A DNA stretch of 64,000 nt from Candidatus Borreliella tachyglossi (GCF_003076595.1 NZ_CP025785.1:464398-528397); one strand, 5' to 3'. Numbered from the stretch's first letter, positions 30,519 through 38,776 are shown. The notes: generated from the sequence alone by a model not told the origin. A program made the numbers and translations.

Positions 30519-31818
30519 TGTTGATTTTGAAAAAGCCTTAGGGCTTTATAAAAAAGGAGATTTTAAGAATGCTCTTTTAAATCTAGATGTTTTTGATGAT
30601 AACTTTGATTCGCTATCTCTTAAGGCTCTAATTTATTTTAGATGTAGGGATTATAAGGCACTTTTATATGTTCTAGATACTTATCCTATTTTAAGTGAGT
30701 ATAGTTTTTTAATTAAACTTTTAAATTATGGTAAATTTGAGGGCAGAGCAGATAAATTAAGTTATTTTGAAAATTATAATCTTGGTGTTTTTTATTTTGG
30801 ATTAAAAGATTATGAAAGTTCTTTAACTTGCTTTTTAAAAGCTAGCGAACAAAATCCTAGTTTTATTCAGGCTGTTAATAATGCTGCTATTTTGTTTGAG
30901 ATGTTAGACAGAAAAGATGAGTCTATGAAGATGATTCTTAGGGCAGGTGATATAGATGAAAATAATGCTCTTGTTAAACTAAATGGTTGGCTTTTGAATA
31001 ATAATTGTATACTTGAGAGTGTAAAACCGTTAGAAATAGATTCAAGCTTTTCAAATGCTAATCTTTCTCTTATTATTAATTATTTAATGTATTATCTTTA
31101 CTTTACTGGAGAGATAAGCAATGCAGTTAAGCTTTCTGAGAGGTTTTTAACAGATTTTCATTATTCTAAGTATATTTGGCATAATAGAGCAACTATTTTG
31201 CATAAAATAGGAAATATGACTCAAGCCACTAAATCTTATGTAAAAGCTATTTTAAGTTTTCCTAATATTTATACAATATATAACATGCATATCGCTACAA
31301 TAGAGCTTTTGAATTTTTCTCCTAAAAGATCTATTGATCGAATGGTTTTAGATTATCCTGATATGGAGTTGGTATATTTTTATGCATTTTTATTTTTTTT
31401 AAGGAATCGTGATCTTGAAGACGCATATTTTTATATGAAGAAGCTCTGCGAGCTTAAACCGGATACTTATTATAAGTTTGTAGGCTTACTTGAATCTAGG
31501 GAAGATATTTTAATTGAAGAACTTTTGGAGGAGTTTGCAGTAGCTTTAAAGGGAAATTGGGCATTAGAATATTTGTTTTTTATTGATAATTCTTTAAATT
31601 TAAGAGACCCTGTATTTGTATTTGACTATGACACTAGACTTTCTCCATATATTTGGAAAATTAGAGATGAACATATTGAGCTGAGAGCTAGTAATAATGA
31701 GGTAGATATTGCTAAGAAAATTTTTGCAGACGAGTTTAAACAAATGAACATTGATGTTTCAATTAAAGAAATTAAGGATTTAGTCGAGGCTTATAGGGAT
31801 TTTAAGATTAATTATTAG
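30511..31818 (+). CDS. TPR-repeat protein
   Basis: A 435-residue protein of tandem helical repeats resembling tetratricopeptide repeats: FEKALGLYKKGDFKNALLNL near the start, YNLGVFYFGLKDYESSLTCFLKASEQNP and WHNRATILHKIGNMTQATKSYVKAI later. No signal peptide, so probably cytoplasmic. Its start lies inside the preceding secreted-protein gene, which suggests co-translation and perhaps a shared process. Its partner is unknown. Confidence 0.78.
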   Translation: MNNVDFEKALGLYKKGDFKNALLNLDVFDDNFDSLSLKALIYFRCRDYKALLYVLDTYPILSEYSFLIKLLNYGKFEGRADKLSYFENYNLGVFYFGLKDYESSLTCFLKASEQNPSFIQAVNNAAILFEMLDRKDESMKMILRAGDIDENNALVKLNGWLLNNNCILESVKPLEIDSSFSNANLSLIINYLMYYLYFTGEISNAVKLSERFLTDFHYSKYIWHNRATILHKIGNMTQATKSYVKAILSFPNIYTIYNMHIATIELLNFSPKRSIDRMVLDYPDMELVYFYAFLFFLRNRDLEDAYFYMKKLCELKPDTYYKFVGLLESREDILIEELLEEFAVALKGNWALEYLFFIDNSLNLRDPVFVFDYDTRLSPYIWKIRDEHIELRASNNEVDIAKKIFADEFKQMNIDVSIKEIKDLVEAYRDFKINY

Positions 31819-31835
31819 GGGCAAGAATTATTTTG

Positions 31836-31862
31836 TTGACAATATTAATACTCTAATATACT
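31836..31862 (+). promoter_or_regulatory. Probable promoter of the tRNA-Ser pair
   Basis: TTGACA at 31836-31841 and TATACT at 31857-31862 are 15 bases apart, 18 bases before the first tRNA base. Confidence 0.6.
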
Positions 31863-31880
31863 ATTTATTAGAGTATTGAA

Positions 31881-31969
31881 GGAGAGATGCCAGAGTGGCC
31901 GAATGGGGCTTCCTGCTAAGAAGTTGTCCTTTTAAAAGGGGACCATGGGTTCGAATCCCATTCTCTCCG
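31881..31969 (+). tRNA. tRNA-Ser (anticodon GCT)
   Basis: An 89-base class II tRNA. The acceptor stem is GGAGAGA with TCTCTCC and discriminator G. The anticodon GCT is at 31915-31917, reading AGC and AGT. A long variable arm (GTCCTTTTAAAAGGGGAC) and the T arm GGGTTCGAATCCC are present. The 3' CCA is not encoded. Confidence 0.95.
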
Positions 31970-32040
31970 TAGGGATTCTCGTTGTGGATTTTGAGCCTTG
32001 ACAGATATTTCTTTAATGTATTAAGATTTACAATGATTTT

Positions 32041-32127
32041 GGAGAGGTGGCAGAGTGGTTGAATGCTACGGTCTTGAAAACCGTCGTAGGTGTGAGCCTA
32101 CCGTGAGTTCGAATCTCACCCTCTCCG
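32041..32127 (+). tRNA. tRNA-Ser (anticodon TGA)
   Basis: An 87-base class II tRNA with acceptor stem GGAGAGG / CCTCTCC and discriminator G. The anticodon TGA is at 32075-32077, reading TCA and related codons. It has a long variable arm and the T arm GAGTTCGAATCTC. It lies 71 bases after the first tRNA-Ser and probably shares its promoter. Confidence 0.95.
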
Positions 32128-32146
32128 TTGAATTATATATTTAAAC

Positions 32147-32176
32147 AAGGCTAGGCAAATTTAATTGCCTAGCCTT
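32147..32176. terminator. Hairpin terminator between tRNA-Ser and the lipoprotein gene
   Basis: AAGGCTAGGCAA and TTGCCTAGCCTT form a 12-pair perfect stem with a six-base loop. It includes the stop codon of the minus-strand lipoprotein gene. T-rich sequence follows moderately on each side, so it probably serves both directions. Confidence 0.75.
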
Positions 32177-32855
32177 CAGTATTTTCAATTGGGAATGTAA
32201 ATTCAACTTTTCCAGATGCGTGGTCGCGTATTGTGAGAGGGTCATAAAAAACTATCACATTATTGTTTTTAAAGTAATATTTATATTGATTAAAAATTTC
32301 CTCAAAACTTTTTCCACGTGTATCAATCTGGATATCAAATTCTCTAGAATTTTTAAGTTCTTTTTCTACTTGCTCCCTCAATACTTGGATCAAAGAGTCT
32401 AATTGATCTTGTGAAATTACATCTGAAAGTTCTATTTTTTCTCTCCCTCTTAGATTAATTGGATGATATGTCGTAAGGCCGTTTGCATCTCGTTCTGTTA
32501 TTGTGTATTGTTCGTATAGGATTGATGTGATTTGAAGGTTCTCGTTTGTGAATATTTCAAAGTCAGATTGATAAAAATATTCATGGATCTCTCCTTTTGG
32601 TTTGATTTTTTCTAATCTGTCGGTTTCGTTGTTAATTTTCCATTTTTTTATAAGTTCTTCAAGTCCAAATTCTAAGTCTGATACAATGGGGATTTTAGCA
32701 TCGATGTGAAAAATATTGTTGTTTTTGTAATTCCCGGTTTCTTTTATAATTTTTGTTTCAATGTGAACTTCTGCATTTTTTATGGTTTTTTCAGATTTTG
32801 AACATGATATAATTAATAGAAGTATTACTATGATGGTTGGATATTTGGTAGTCAT
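32169..32855 (-). CDS. Putative lipoprotein with DUF3298/RsiV-like C-terminal domain
   Basis: A 228-residue protein with a lipoprotein signal ending LLIISC, Cys18 as the likely anchor. The mature part resembles the DUF4163/DUF3298 pair found in the lysozyme-binding anti-sigma factor RsiV and in PdaC: ITSILYEQYTIT, then IELSDVISQDQLDSLIQVL, and the ending NNVIVFYDPLTIRDHASGKV. There is no cytoplasmic anti-sigma part, and I know of no ECF sigma partner in Borrelia. Function open. Confidence 0.7.
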   Translation of the reverse strand: MTTKYPTIIVILLLIISCSKSEKTIKNAEVHIETKIIKETGNYKNNNIFHIDAKIPIVSDLEFGLEELIKKWKINNETDRLEKIKPKGEIHEYFYQSDFEIFTNENLQITSILYEQYTITERDANGLTTYHPINLRGREKIELSDVISQDQLDSLIQVLREQVEKELKNSREFDIQIDTRGKSFEEIFNQYKYYFKNNNVIVFYDPLTIRDHASGKVEFTFPIENTEG

Positions 32856-32917
32856 TGGGTACTCCTTTTATAAATTAATTGTGTTTTTATAAAAATGTTT
32901 TGGGTTATTTATTATAA

Positions 32918-32965
32918 ATTAAGTTTATTGTAATAAATAATAATTTTTATTACAATAAACTTAAT
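32918..32965. repeat. Perfect 20-pair inverted repeat upstream of tRNA-Arg
   Basis: Bases 32918-32937 pair without mismatch with 32946-32965 around an eight-base loop. It is AT-rich, with one G-C and one C-G pair in each half. It ends 8 bases before the tRNA-Arg 5' end and lies 62 bases upstream of the divergent lipoprotein start. No run of T marks it as a terminator. Confidence 0.85.
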
Positions 32966-32973
32966 ATTTATTT

Positions 32974-33047
32974 GTGCCCATAGCTCAGCTGGATAGAGCG
33001 TTAGATTGCGGTTCTGAAGGTCAGAGGTTCAAGTCCTCTTGGGCACG
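32974..33047 (+). tRNA. tRNA-Arg (anticodon GCG)
   Basis: A 74-base tRNA with acceptor stem GTGCCCA / TGGGCAC and discriminator G. The D arm is GCTCAGCTGGATAGAGC. The anticodon stem TTAGA / TCTGA encloses loop TTGCGGT, so the anticodon is GCG at 33008-33010. The T arm is AGAGGTTCAAGTCCTCT. G at the wobble position would read CGC and CGT without inosine. Confidence 0.9.
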
Positions 33048-33062
33048 GAAATTATTGAGTTT

Positions 33063-33149
33063 GGAGAGATGGCCGAGTGGCTGAAGGCGCACGCTTGGAA
33101 AGCGTGTATACACGAGAGTGTATCATGGGTTCGAATCCCATTTTCTCCG
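33063..33149 (+). tRNA. tRNA-Ser (anticodon GGA)
   Basis: An 87-base class II tRNA. The acceptor stem is GGAGAGA / TTTCTCC with one G-T pair, discriminator G. The anticodon GGA at 33097-33099 reads TCC and TCT. It has a long variable arm (TACACGAGAGTGTA) and T arm GGGTTCGAATCCC. It lies 15 bases after tRNA-Arg and just before the SRP RNA, so the three are probably co-transcribed. Confidence 0.95.
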
Positions 33150-33151
33150 AT

Positions 33152-33246
33152 ACCTAGGATCCGCACTATTGAGTGTTACCTAATCCCGTCAGGACTGGAA
33201 GGTAGCAGCGGTAAGTAATTACTTGGTGAGTGCGTAAGTCTTAGGT
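33152..33246 (+). ncRNA. ffs: Signal recognition particle 4.5S RNA
   Basis: A small bacterial SRP RNA of about 95 bases. The conserved domain IV is plain: CCCGTCAGGACTGGAAGGTAGCAGCGG, given here in two halves, GTCAGGACTGGAAGG and AGCAGCGG, which binds Ffh. The ends pair as ACCTAGGA with TCTTAGGT (one G-T). A T-rich run follows (TTTATTATTTTTT) and may terminate it. The Alu domain of long SRP RNAs is absent. Confidence 0.92.
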
Positions 33247-33412
33247 TTATTATTTTTTCGCGACAAGCAGGTATAGTCTTTATAAAATCAATATTAGGGC
33301 AATATTGGTAATGCGTTTATAATTCGAAGGGCAGTTTTTATTGTTTAAATGTTTTTTGTTTTATATAATTTAAGATTCAAGTAAGATTTTTGTTTGTGTA
33401 TGGAGAGGTGGG

Positions 33413-35035
33413 ATGATATCTTCAAGAGGTACCGCTATTAAGAGGCGTCCCAGAGATTTTAATTCTCTTGAGGGACAGGATTTTGTTGTTGAAACCCTAA
33501 AACATTCAATAGAAAATAATAAAATAGCAAATGCGTATATATTTTCAGGTCCACGGGGCGTTGGAAAAACTTCTTCTGCAAGGGCTTTATCAAGGTGTTT
33601 AAATTGCAAGGTGGGACCAACAATTACGCCTTGTGGGATGTGTCCTAGTTGTAAATCTATTGATAATGACAGTAGTCTTGATGTTATTGAAATTGATGGT
33701 GCCTCAAACACCTCTGTACAAGATGTTAGGCAGATTAAAGAAGAAATAATGTTTCCCCCCGCTAGTTCAAAATATAGGATTTATATTATTGATGAAGTTC
33801 ATATGCTTTCAAATTCTGCTTTTAATGCTCTTTTAAAGACAATTGAAGAGCCTCCGAGTTATATTGTTTTTATTTTTGCTACTACAGAAGTACACAAGGT
33901 TCCAGATACAATAAAGAGTAGATGCCAACATTTTAATTTTAGACTTTTGCCCTTAAATAAGATTTATGAGATGTTAAAGAGCATTTGCCTTGAAGATAAC
34001 ATTAAACATGAAGATGAAGCTTTAAGGTGGATCGCTTATAAAAGTGGAGGGAGTGTTAGAGATTCTTATACTCTGTTTGATCAAATTGTTTCGTTTAGTA
34101 ATGCTGACATAAAACTTGAACAAATAAGATTTAAGATGGGATTGACCAGTGATGAATTTTTAGAAAAATTAGCATTAAGCATTCTTAATGAGGATTTAAG
34201 GGAATTAATTCATGTCCTAGATAATGCTCTTTTAACGGGAATTTCATGTGAGCAATTTCTTCTTGATGCGATTGAATTTTTTAGAGAAATATTATTTTTA
34301 AAATTAGATATTAAAAATCTTACTTTTATTGGGGTTAAATCTGAGAATTTAAGAGAAAAATTATTAAGCTTTGATTTAAATCATGTTGAGAGAAGTATCA
34401 GCGTATTGCTTGAAACTTATAGGGATTTACAGTTTTCAGTGAATCCTAAGTATGAACTTGAGATTAATTTTATTAAGATACTTAGACTTAAAAATTATGT
34501 TCCAAATCATATTTTGATTAACCAAATTCAGGATATTGAGGATAAAGTATGCGGTGAGGTTAATTTTAATGTGAATGACACAGATTTAAAACAAGAATTA
34601 GAATATGCTCCCTCAGAAGAATTTAGTTCGGATAAAATTGAAACTACCTTGCAGACTGAGATTGGAGCATCTACGAATTTAGAGCGTGATGAGATTGATG
34701 AGATTTTTATAGAGACAGCAGATAGTTCTAATAAGGCAGAAGAGAATAATAAAATTAAGGAAAGGTTTGTTTATTTCGTATCTAAATATGTTCAAACTTT
34801 AATGTATTCAGGAGAGATTTTGATTGACAATGGCGTGCTTTATTATAAGGTTTTTAGTGTATTTGAGTATAATCAGCTTCAGGCTTATCAGAATGAAATA
34901 AGGGTTGAATTTTGTGAGGAGTTTCCTAGATTGAATGTTATATTCTTAAAATCTTTTAAAGGCAGTAATGATGAGCTTGAGAATGGGGTAATGAGGGTCA
35001 AAAACATTTTTGGAGCAAGTGAGATAAAGGAGTAG
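33413..35035 (+). CDS. dnaX: DNA polymerase III gamma/tau subunit
   Basis: A 540-residue clamp-loader ATPase. Walker A GPRGVGKTSSARAL is followed by a zinc module (CLNC, CGMCPSC), Walker B IIDEVHML and the SRC arginine finger in KSRCQHFNF. The region after about residue 360 is acidic and variable, resembling a tau-type tail. I see no obvious slippery A-run at the place expected for a gamma frameshift. The ATG at 33413 has GGAGAGGTGGG upstream. ebfC begins 4 bases after the stop. Confidence 0.96.
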   Translation: MISSRGTAIKRRPRDFNSLEGQDFVVETLKHSIENNKIANAYIFSGPRGVGKTSSARALSRCLNCKVGPTITPCGMCPSCKSIDNDSSLDVIEIDGASNTSVQDVRQIKEEIMFPPASSKYRIYIIDEVHMLSNSAFNALLKTIEEPPSYIVFIFATTEVHKVPDTIKSRCQHFNFRLLPLNKIYEMLKSICLEDNIKHEDEALRWIAYKSGGSVRDSYTLFDQIVSFSNADIKLEQIRFKMGLTSDEFLEKLALSILNEDLRELIHVLDNALLTGISCEQFLLDAIEFFREILFLKLDIKNLTFIGVKSENLREKLLSFDLNHVERSISVLLETYRDLQFSVNPKYELEINFIKILRLKNYVPNHILINQIQDIEDKVCGEVNFNVNDTDLKQELEYAPSEEFSSDKIETTLQTEIGASTNLERDEIDEIFIETADSSNKAEENNKIKERFVYFVSKYVQTLMYSGEILIDNGVLYYKVFSVFEYNQLQAYQNEIRVEFCEEFPRLNVIFLKSFKGSNDELENGVMRVKNIFGASEIKE

Positions 35036-35039
35036 AAGT

Positions 35040-35339
35040 ATGTCAGTAAATCCATTAGATTTTTTAAAGAATATGTCAAATTTTAAAGACAATATTGATA
35101 ATATTAAAAAAGAAATATCTCAAATTAGTGTTTATGGTAGAGCAGGAAGTGATGTTGTCATTGTTGAGATGAATGGTGAGTTTCTTGTCAAGAAAGTTAC
35201 AGTTAAGGAAGAATTTTTTAGCGATTTAGATAACGAGGCCCTTGAACATATGATAAAAGCGGCTTTCAATGATGCTATTTCTAAGGTTAAGGAAGAGATA
35301 AAAACAAAAACAATGGGCTCTATTCCGTTTGGGATTTAA
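35040..35339 (+). CDS. ebfC: Nucleoid-associated protein EbfC/YbaB
   Basis: A 99-residue YbaB-family DNA-binding protein in its usual place after dnaX. It has two helices flanking a beta sheet: NPLDFLKNMSNFKDNIDNI, then VVIVEMNGEFLVKKVTV and LEHMIKAAFNDAISKVKEE. The B. burgdorferi homologue EbfC binds DNA near the erp operator and coats the chromosome. Confidence 0.92.
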   Translation: MSVNPLDFLKNMSNFKDNIDNIKKEISQISVYGRAGSDVVIVEMNGEFLVKKVTVKEEFFSDLDNEALEHMIKAAFNDAISKVKEEIKTKTMGSIPFGI

Positions 35340-35342
35340 GAT

Positions 35343-35927
35343 TTGATTATAAAGGATTTAATTGATTTAATTTCTAAGTTGCCAGGCATGGGCAAAAAGA
35401 CAGCAGTACGAATGGTTTATGATATTTTATCTAATGATGAGGAGTATGCAAAAAATCTTGGACAAAGTTTGATTAATCTCCACTCTAAGATAAAGAAGTG
35501 TAGGCATTGTTACAACTTTTCTGAGAAGGAATTTTGTGATATTTGTACGGATTTAAATAGAAATAAAGATTTAATTTGTGTTGTAGAAACACCACAAGAT
35601 TTGGAAGTTGTTGAGTCTACTAGAGAATATGACGGATTGTATTTTGTGCTTCATGGGCATCTTGACCCTTTAAAGGACATCGGGCCTAGTAGGTTAAATC
35701 TTGATAAACTGGAAGGATATGTTAGGGAGGTTGGGGCTAGAGAGGTTATTGTTGCTACAGAATTTAGCATTGAAGGGGATGTAACAGCCAATTATATTAG
35801 TAGCATTTTGAATAAGTTAGATATTAATGTTACAAGAATAGCATCTGGCCTTCCCGCTGGAGGGAGTATTAGTAGCTCAGACAAAATTACTACCCTTAGG
35901 GCTTTTCGTTTGAGGCTTAAAATATAA
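35343..35927 (+). CDS. recR: Recombination protein RecR
   Basis: A 194-residue ring protein that with RecO, and with RecF at gap edges, loads RecA. It has the helix-hairpin-helix SKLPGMGKKTAVRM, a four-Cys zinc finger (KCRHC, EFCDIC), and a TOPRIM domain (ICVVETPQDLEVVE, EGDVTANYI, RIASGLPAGGS). The start is TTG at 35343, close behind ebfC, with only a weak ribosome site, so it may depend on coupling. The dnaX-ybaB-recR order is standard in bacteria. I do not recall recR at this locus in B31. Confidence 0.94.
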   Translation: MIIKDLIDLISKLPGMGKKTAVRMVYDILSNDEEYAKNLGQSLINLHSKIKKCRHCYNFSEKEFCDICTDLNRNKDLICVVETPQDLEVVESTREYDGLYFVLHGHLDPLKDIGPSRLNLDKLEGYVREVGAREVIVATEFSIEGDVTANYISSILNKLDINVTRIASGLPAGGSISSSDKITTLRAFRLRLKI

Positions 35928-36259
35928 AATTTGGCAATTGGTTATTTTAGGGGCATTTTAAGAGTTGTACTAAGTATTCCTCTATTTTATAGATTAATTT
36001 TGGTTTAATTATTTTAATTTATAAGTTTTGAGGCTAGATTTCAACTATGAGCAATATTTATTTAGCTCAGTTGGTTACATTGGGATATTTTGTTATTTGG
36101 TTTTGTATTGATATCTTAATTTTTAAAGGTTTAGTTTCTTTAAAAAATTCTATGATTTTTATGGTCTTTTACTGTGTATTGTGAAATTGATACTTGGGAA
36201 GTCAGTTAATCATACTTTGCAATTAACTGGCTTTGTATTCGCGATATTGGGAGGTTTTT
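35928..36259. other. Intergenic region between recR and ndk
   Basis: No coding region. It contains TAGCTCAGTTGGTTA at 36063-36077, which looks like an isolated tRNA D arm, and a 12-pair hairpin at 36199-36233 (AAGTCAGTTAAT / ATTAACTGGCTT, one G-T pair) ending 26 bases before ndk. The hairpin may end the dnaX transcript or influence ndk expression. Confidence 0.5.
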
Positions 36260-36769
36260 ATGTCTACTTTAATACAGAAAACTTTATGTATTATTAAGCC
36301 TGATGGTGTTAGACGAGGTTTGATTGGTAGTGTGATTTCTAGGTTTGAAAGAGCAGGTTTGAAAATAGTGGCAACTAAAATGATTTTAGTTGATAGGGAA
36401 AAGGCCGAGGCTCATTATTTGTATAATGATATTGCCATAAGACATGGCGAGTTTGTTTGGGAGTCTTTAATTGATTTTATAATGAGTTCGCCAGTTTTTG
36501 TATTTGTAATTGAGGGTGTTGAATCTATTGAAGTTGTTCGAAAACTCTGTGGTCCTACAGAGCCAAAAGCGGCTTCTCCTGGGACGATAAGAGGTGATTT
36601 TTCTTATCATAGTTTTAACTATGCGAATGAGAAAAAGTTTTCAATTTATAATGTAATTCATGCTTCTGCTAATGTTGCGGATGCCCTTCGTGAGATACCG
36701 ATTTGGTTTAAAGAAGATGAAATTTTGACTTATAAAAGAGACGATTACCTGGAGCATTATTATGGTTGA
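36260..36769 (+). CDS. ndk: Nucleoside diphosphate kinase
   Basis: A 169-residue kinase that passes phosphate from ATP to other nucleoside diphosphates. It has TLCIIKPDGVRRGLIG, GPTEPKAASPGTIRGDF, and the phosphohistidine in NVIHASAN. It is about 25-30 residues longer than typical bacterial Ndk because of inserted residues after the active site and a longer tail. The ATG at 36260 follows GGGAGG. Confidence 0.95.
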   Translation: MSTLIQKTLCIIKPDGVRRGLIGSVISRFERAGLKIVATKMILVDREKAEAHYLYNDIAIRHGEFVWESLIDFIMSSPVFVFVIEGVESIEVVRKLCGPTEPKAASPGTIRGDFSYHSFNYANEKKFSIYNVIHASANVADALREIPIWFKEDEILTYKRDDYLEHYYG

Positions 36770-37547
36770 TTTGAATGTTAAGTTTTAAAAGGCTTATATT
36801 GAAATATTAGTGGGCAAAAGAATTTGTTTTAAGTAATTTTCTCTTATTCTTAATAATTATTTTGAACCTTTTATTTAAAGAGGAGCATTATTTTTGGTTT
36901 AAGTTTGATTAATAATATTTATTGATAGTATTCATCCTAGTTTAATTAATTTTACAGAAAAGTTGCTCATTATTTAGGTAATTTTATTAGAAATTGAGAG
37001 ATATAATATTATTTCTTTAACTCAAGATAACTATGTCAGTCTTAGAGTAAGTTTCAATAATGGAAATTTGACTAAATTAGGGAGAATATATATTTTCTTT
37101 CAATTAAAATGATGCTTGTTATAATGGCCTTGGTAGATAAAATAACAAAGTAATGTTTAAACGTTTTGGATCAATATGAAAATGTTAATTTTTATGGATT
37201 CAGAAATAAAAGCTATAAAGAGTTATTATATTGTTTGAAAAAATAGATAAGAGAAAATCTAAATTCTTGATTTTAAATACTAATATCGAACACGAGAAAT
37301 TTGAGTGAAAATCCTTAGGATTGTTTTATGATTATTAATGACAATCTTGGATATCGCTAAAAAAGGAGCTATTTTTTGGGAGAATTGCAGATTGGGTAGG
37401 ATTTTTGGTAATTTGGTATGTTATGAGTTTTTTGAATGTGATATTGGGAGCCGTCATTACTTAAATCTGGCGGATGAAGGTCATGCAAAAATTTCAGCAT
37501 TTGCTTTTTTAATTAGAAAGCTTAGAGAAAACTTTTTAAGTATTTGT
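36770..37547. other. Long gap between ndk and lptC, possibly decayed gene
   Basis: No intact gene in 778 bases. Short coding-like pieces broken by stops occur, for example about 37010-37080 and 37170-37245, and an open stretch of 70 codons runs in frame into lptC from 37338. I could not assign these pieces to a family, so this is either a degraded gene or sequence that looks coding by chance. Confidence 0.35.
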
Positions 37548-38084
37548 ATGAAAAGATTCATTTTGTTTTCTCTTTTTCCACTTTTGTTTCTCTTAAACTG
37601 TACTTTCGATTACAATGAGTATTCTAGTAGGTCAGAGGCTGTCAAGGAGACTCCTTCAATACAGATATTGGGAATGAGTTACCATAATATTGTAGGAGGG
37701 AAGAAAGAAACGGCATTGGAATCTTTGAGTTTTAATTATTTTCATGATTACAAGCTTTATAAATTGAAGAATGTAAGGTTTTTATATCATTCTTTGGATA
37801 ATAAGATTTCGGGTAAATTTAATAATTTAGAAGGTTCTCATATTACAAAAAATTTAGATATGAGAGATTCTGTAGAATTAAAAATAGAAGATATGAGTAA
37901 CTATTATTTGATTAGTACCAATAGACTTTTATGGCGGGATAATGATAAGAAGCTATTCTCACCTCCAAATGAGGTGGTACTTGTTAGATTTAATGATAGC
38001 AACATAATCGGAAAGGAGTTTGTATATTTTTTAAATAATAATAATTTTTACTTTTATTCTGGTATGGAAGGGATAGTAAGATGA
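37548..38084 (+). CDS. lptC: LptC-like lipoprotein
   Basis: A 178-residue protein whose start (MKRFILFSLFPLLFLLNC) looks like a lipoprotein signal with Cys18, unlike E. coli LptC, which has an uncleaved anchor. The mature part carries the repeated beta strands of the OstA/LptC fold (YKLKNVRFLYHS, KISGKFNNLEG, YYLISTNRLLWRDNDKKLFSPP). It overlaps lptA by 4 bases. I chose the ATG at 37548; the frame is open 70 codons farther upstream. Assignment rests on fold pattern and on the lptA and lptB neighbours. Confidence 0.72.
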   Translation: MKRFILFSLFPLLFLLNCTFDYNEYSSRSEAVKETPSIQILGMSYHNIVGGKKETALESLSFNYFHDYKLYKLKNVRFLYHSLDNKISGKFNNLEGSHITKNLDMRDSVELKIEDMSNYYLISTNRLLWRDNDKKLFSPPNEVVLVRFNDSNIIGKEFVYFLNNNNFYFYSGMEGIVR

Positions 38085-38776
38085 GAAGTATTATTGTTTT
38101 TTTAGTTTTTATTTCTTTGTTTAGTGGCTATGCGCAAGAGAAGAAGCAATCTCGTGAGGCTAAGGAATTGAAATCTATAGACAGTTCAAAGAAGAATGAA
38201 TTTACTTTTAGAGCGGATTTTTCTCATGGGATTATGTCTTCCCTTTATAAGAGGATTGTTTTAAAGGGAAATCCTGAAGTGATTTCATCTGATTTTAAGC
38301 TTAGGGCTGATGAAATTGAAATTTATGGCGAGGAGAGTTCTTATATTGAAGCTCGTGGTAATGTCTATTATGAGGATTATAAGAACAAAATGAATGTTAA
38401 GGCGCAATTTTTATTTTTTAATAGAAGGTTAGATAATTTTTATCTTGAAAAAGGCGTTGAGCTTGAAGATTTGGAAAATGAGCTTGTTGTTAAGGCCGAA
38501 AGGATTGAAGGTGGTCATAAGACAAATATTTATATTATGCAGTACTCTGTTAAAATATATAAGGGTGATACTTTTGCAAGGGCCGAGAATGGAATTTATA
38601 ACAAGGACGAAAAAGAGATCGTTCTTGAAGGCGTTCCGATGATTTATCAAGATGATAATTATTATTCTGCTTCAAGGATAATTTTTAATACAGAGACTAA
38701 TAAATATAATCTTGAAGGAAGTGTGGAGGGTAAGTTTACTCAAATGGAGGAAGATGTTTCTGGGGAAGAAAAATAA
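38081..38776 (+). CDS. lptA: LptA/OstA-like periplasmic protein
   Basis: A 231-residue protein with a signal peptide (IVFLVFISLFSGYAQ) and an OstA-type beta-jellyroll: SSDFKLRADEIEIYGEESSYIEARGNV, NELVVKAERIEG, TFARAENGIYNKDEKEIVLEG and YYSASRIIFNTETN. In Gram-negatives LptA bridges the periplasm for LPS. Here it lies between lptC and lptB, although Borrelia makes no LPS as far as is known. Confidence 0.82.
   Translation: MRSIIVFLVFISLFSGYAQEKKQSREAKELKSIDSSKKNEFTFRADFSHGIMSSLYKRIVLKGNPEVISSDFKLRADEIEIYGEESSYIEARGNVYYEDYKNKMNVKAQFLFFNRRLDNFYLEKGVELEDLENELVVKAERIEGGHKTNIYIMQYSVKIYKGDTFARAENGIYNKDEKEIVLEGVPMIYQDDNYYSASRIIFNTETNKYNLEGSVEGKFTQMEEDVSGEEK

Noticed and set aside
32310-32325. Second parS-like site TTTTCCACGTGTATCA
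   Set aside because: It matches 13 of 16 bases of the site at 1369-1384 but its arms are broken and it lies inside a coding region; probably chance.
37338-37547. Extended N-terminus of lptC
   Set aside because: The added 70 residues precede a good lipoprotein signal and would block its export; the start at 37548 is better.
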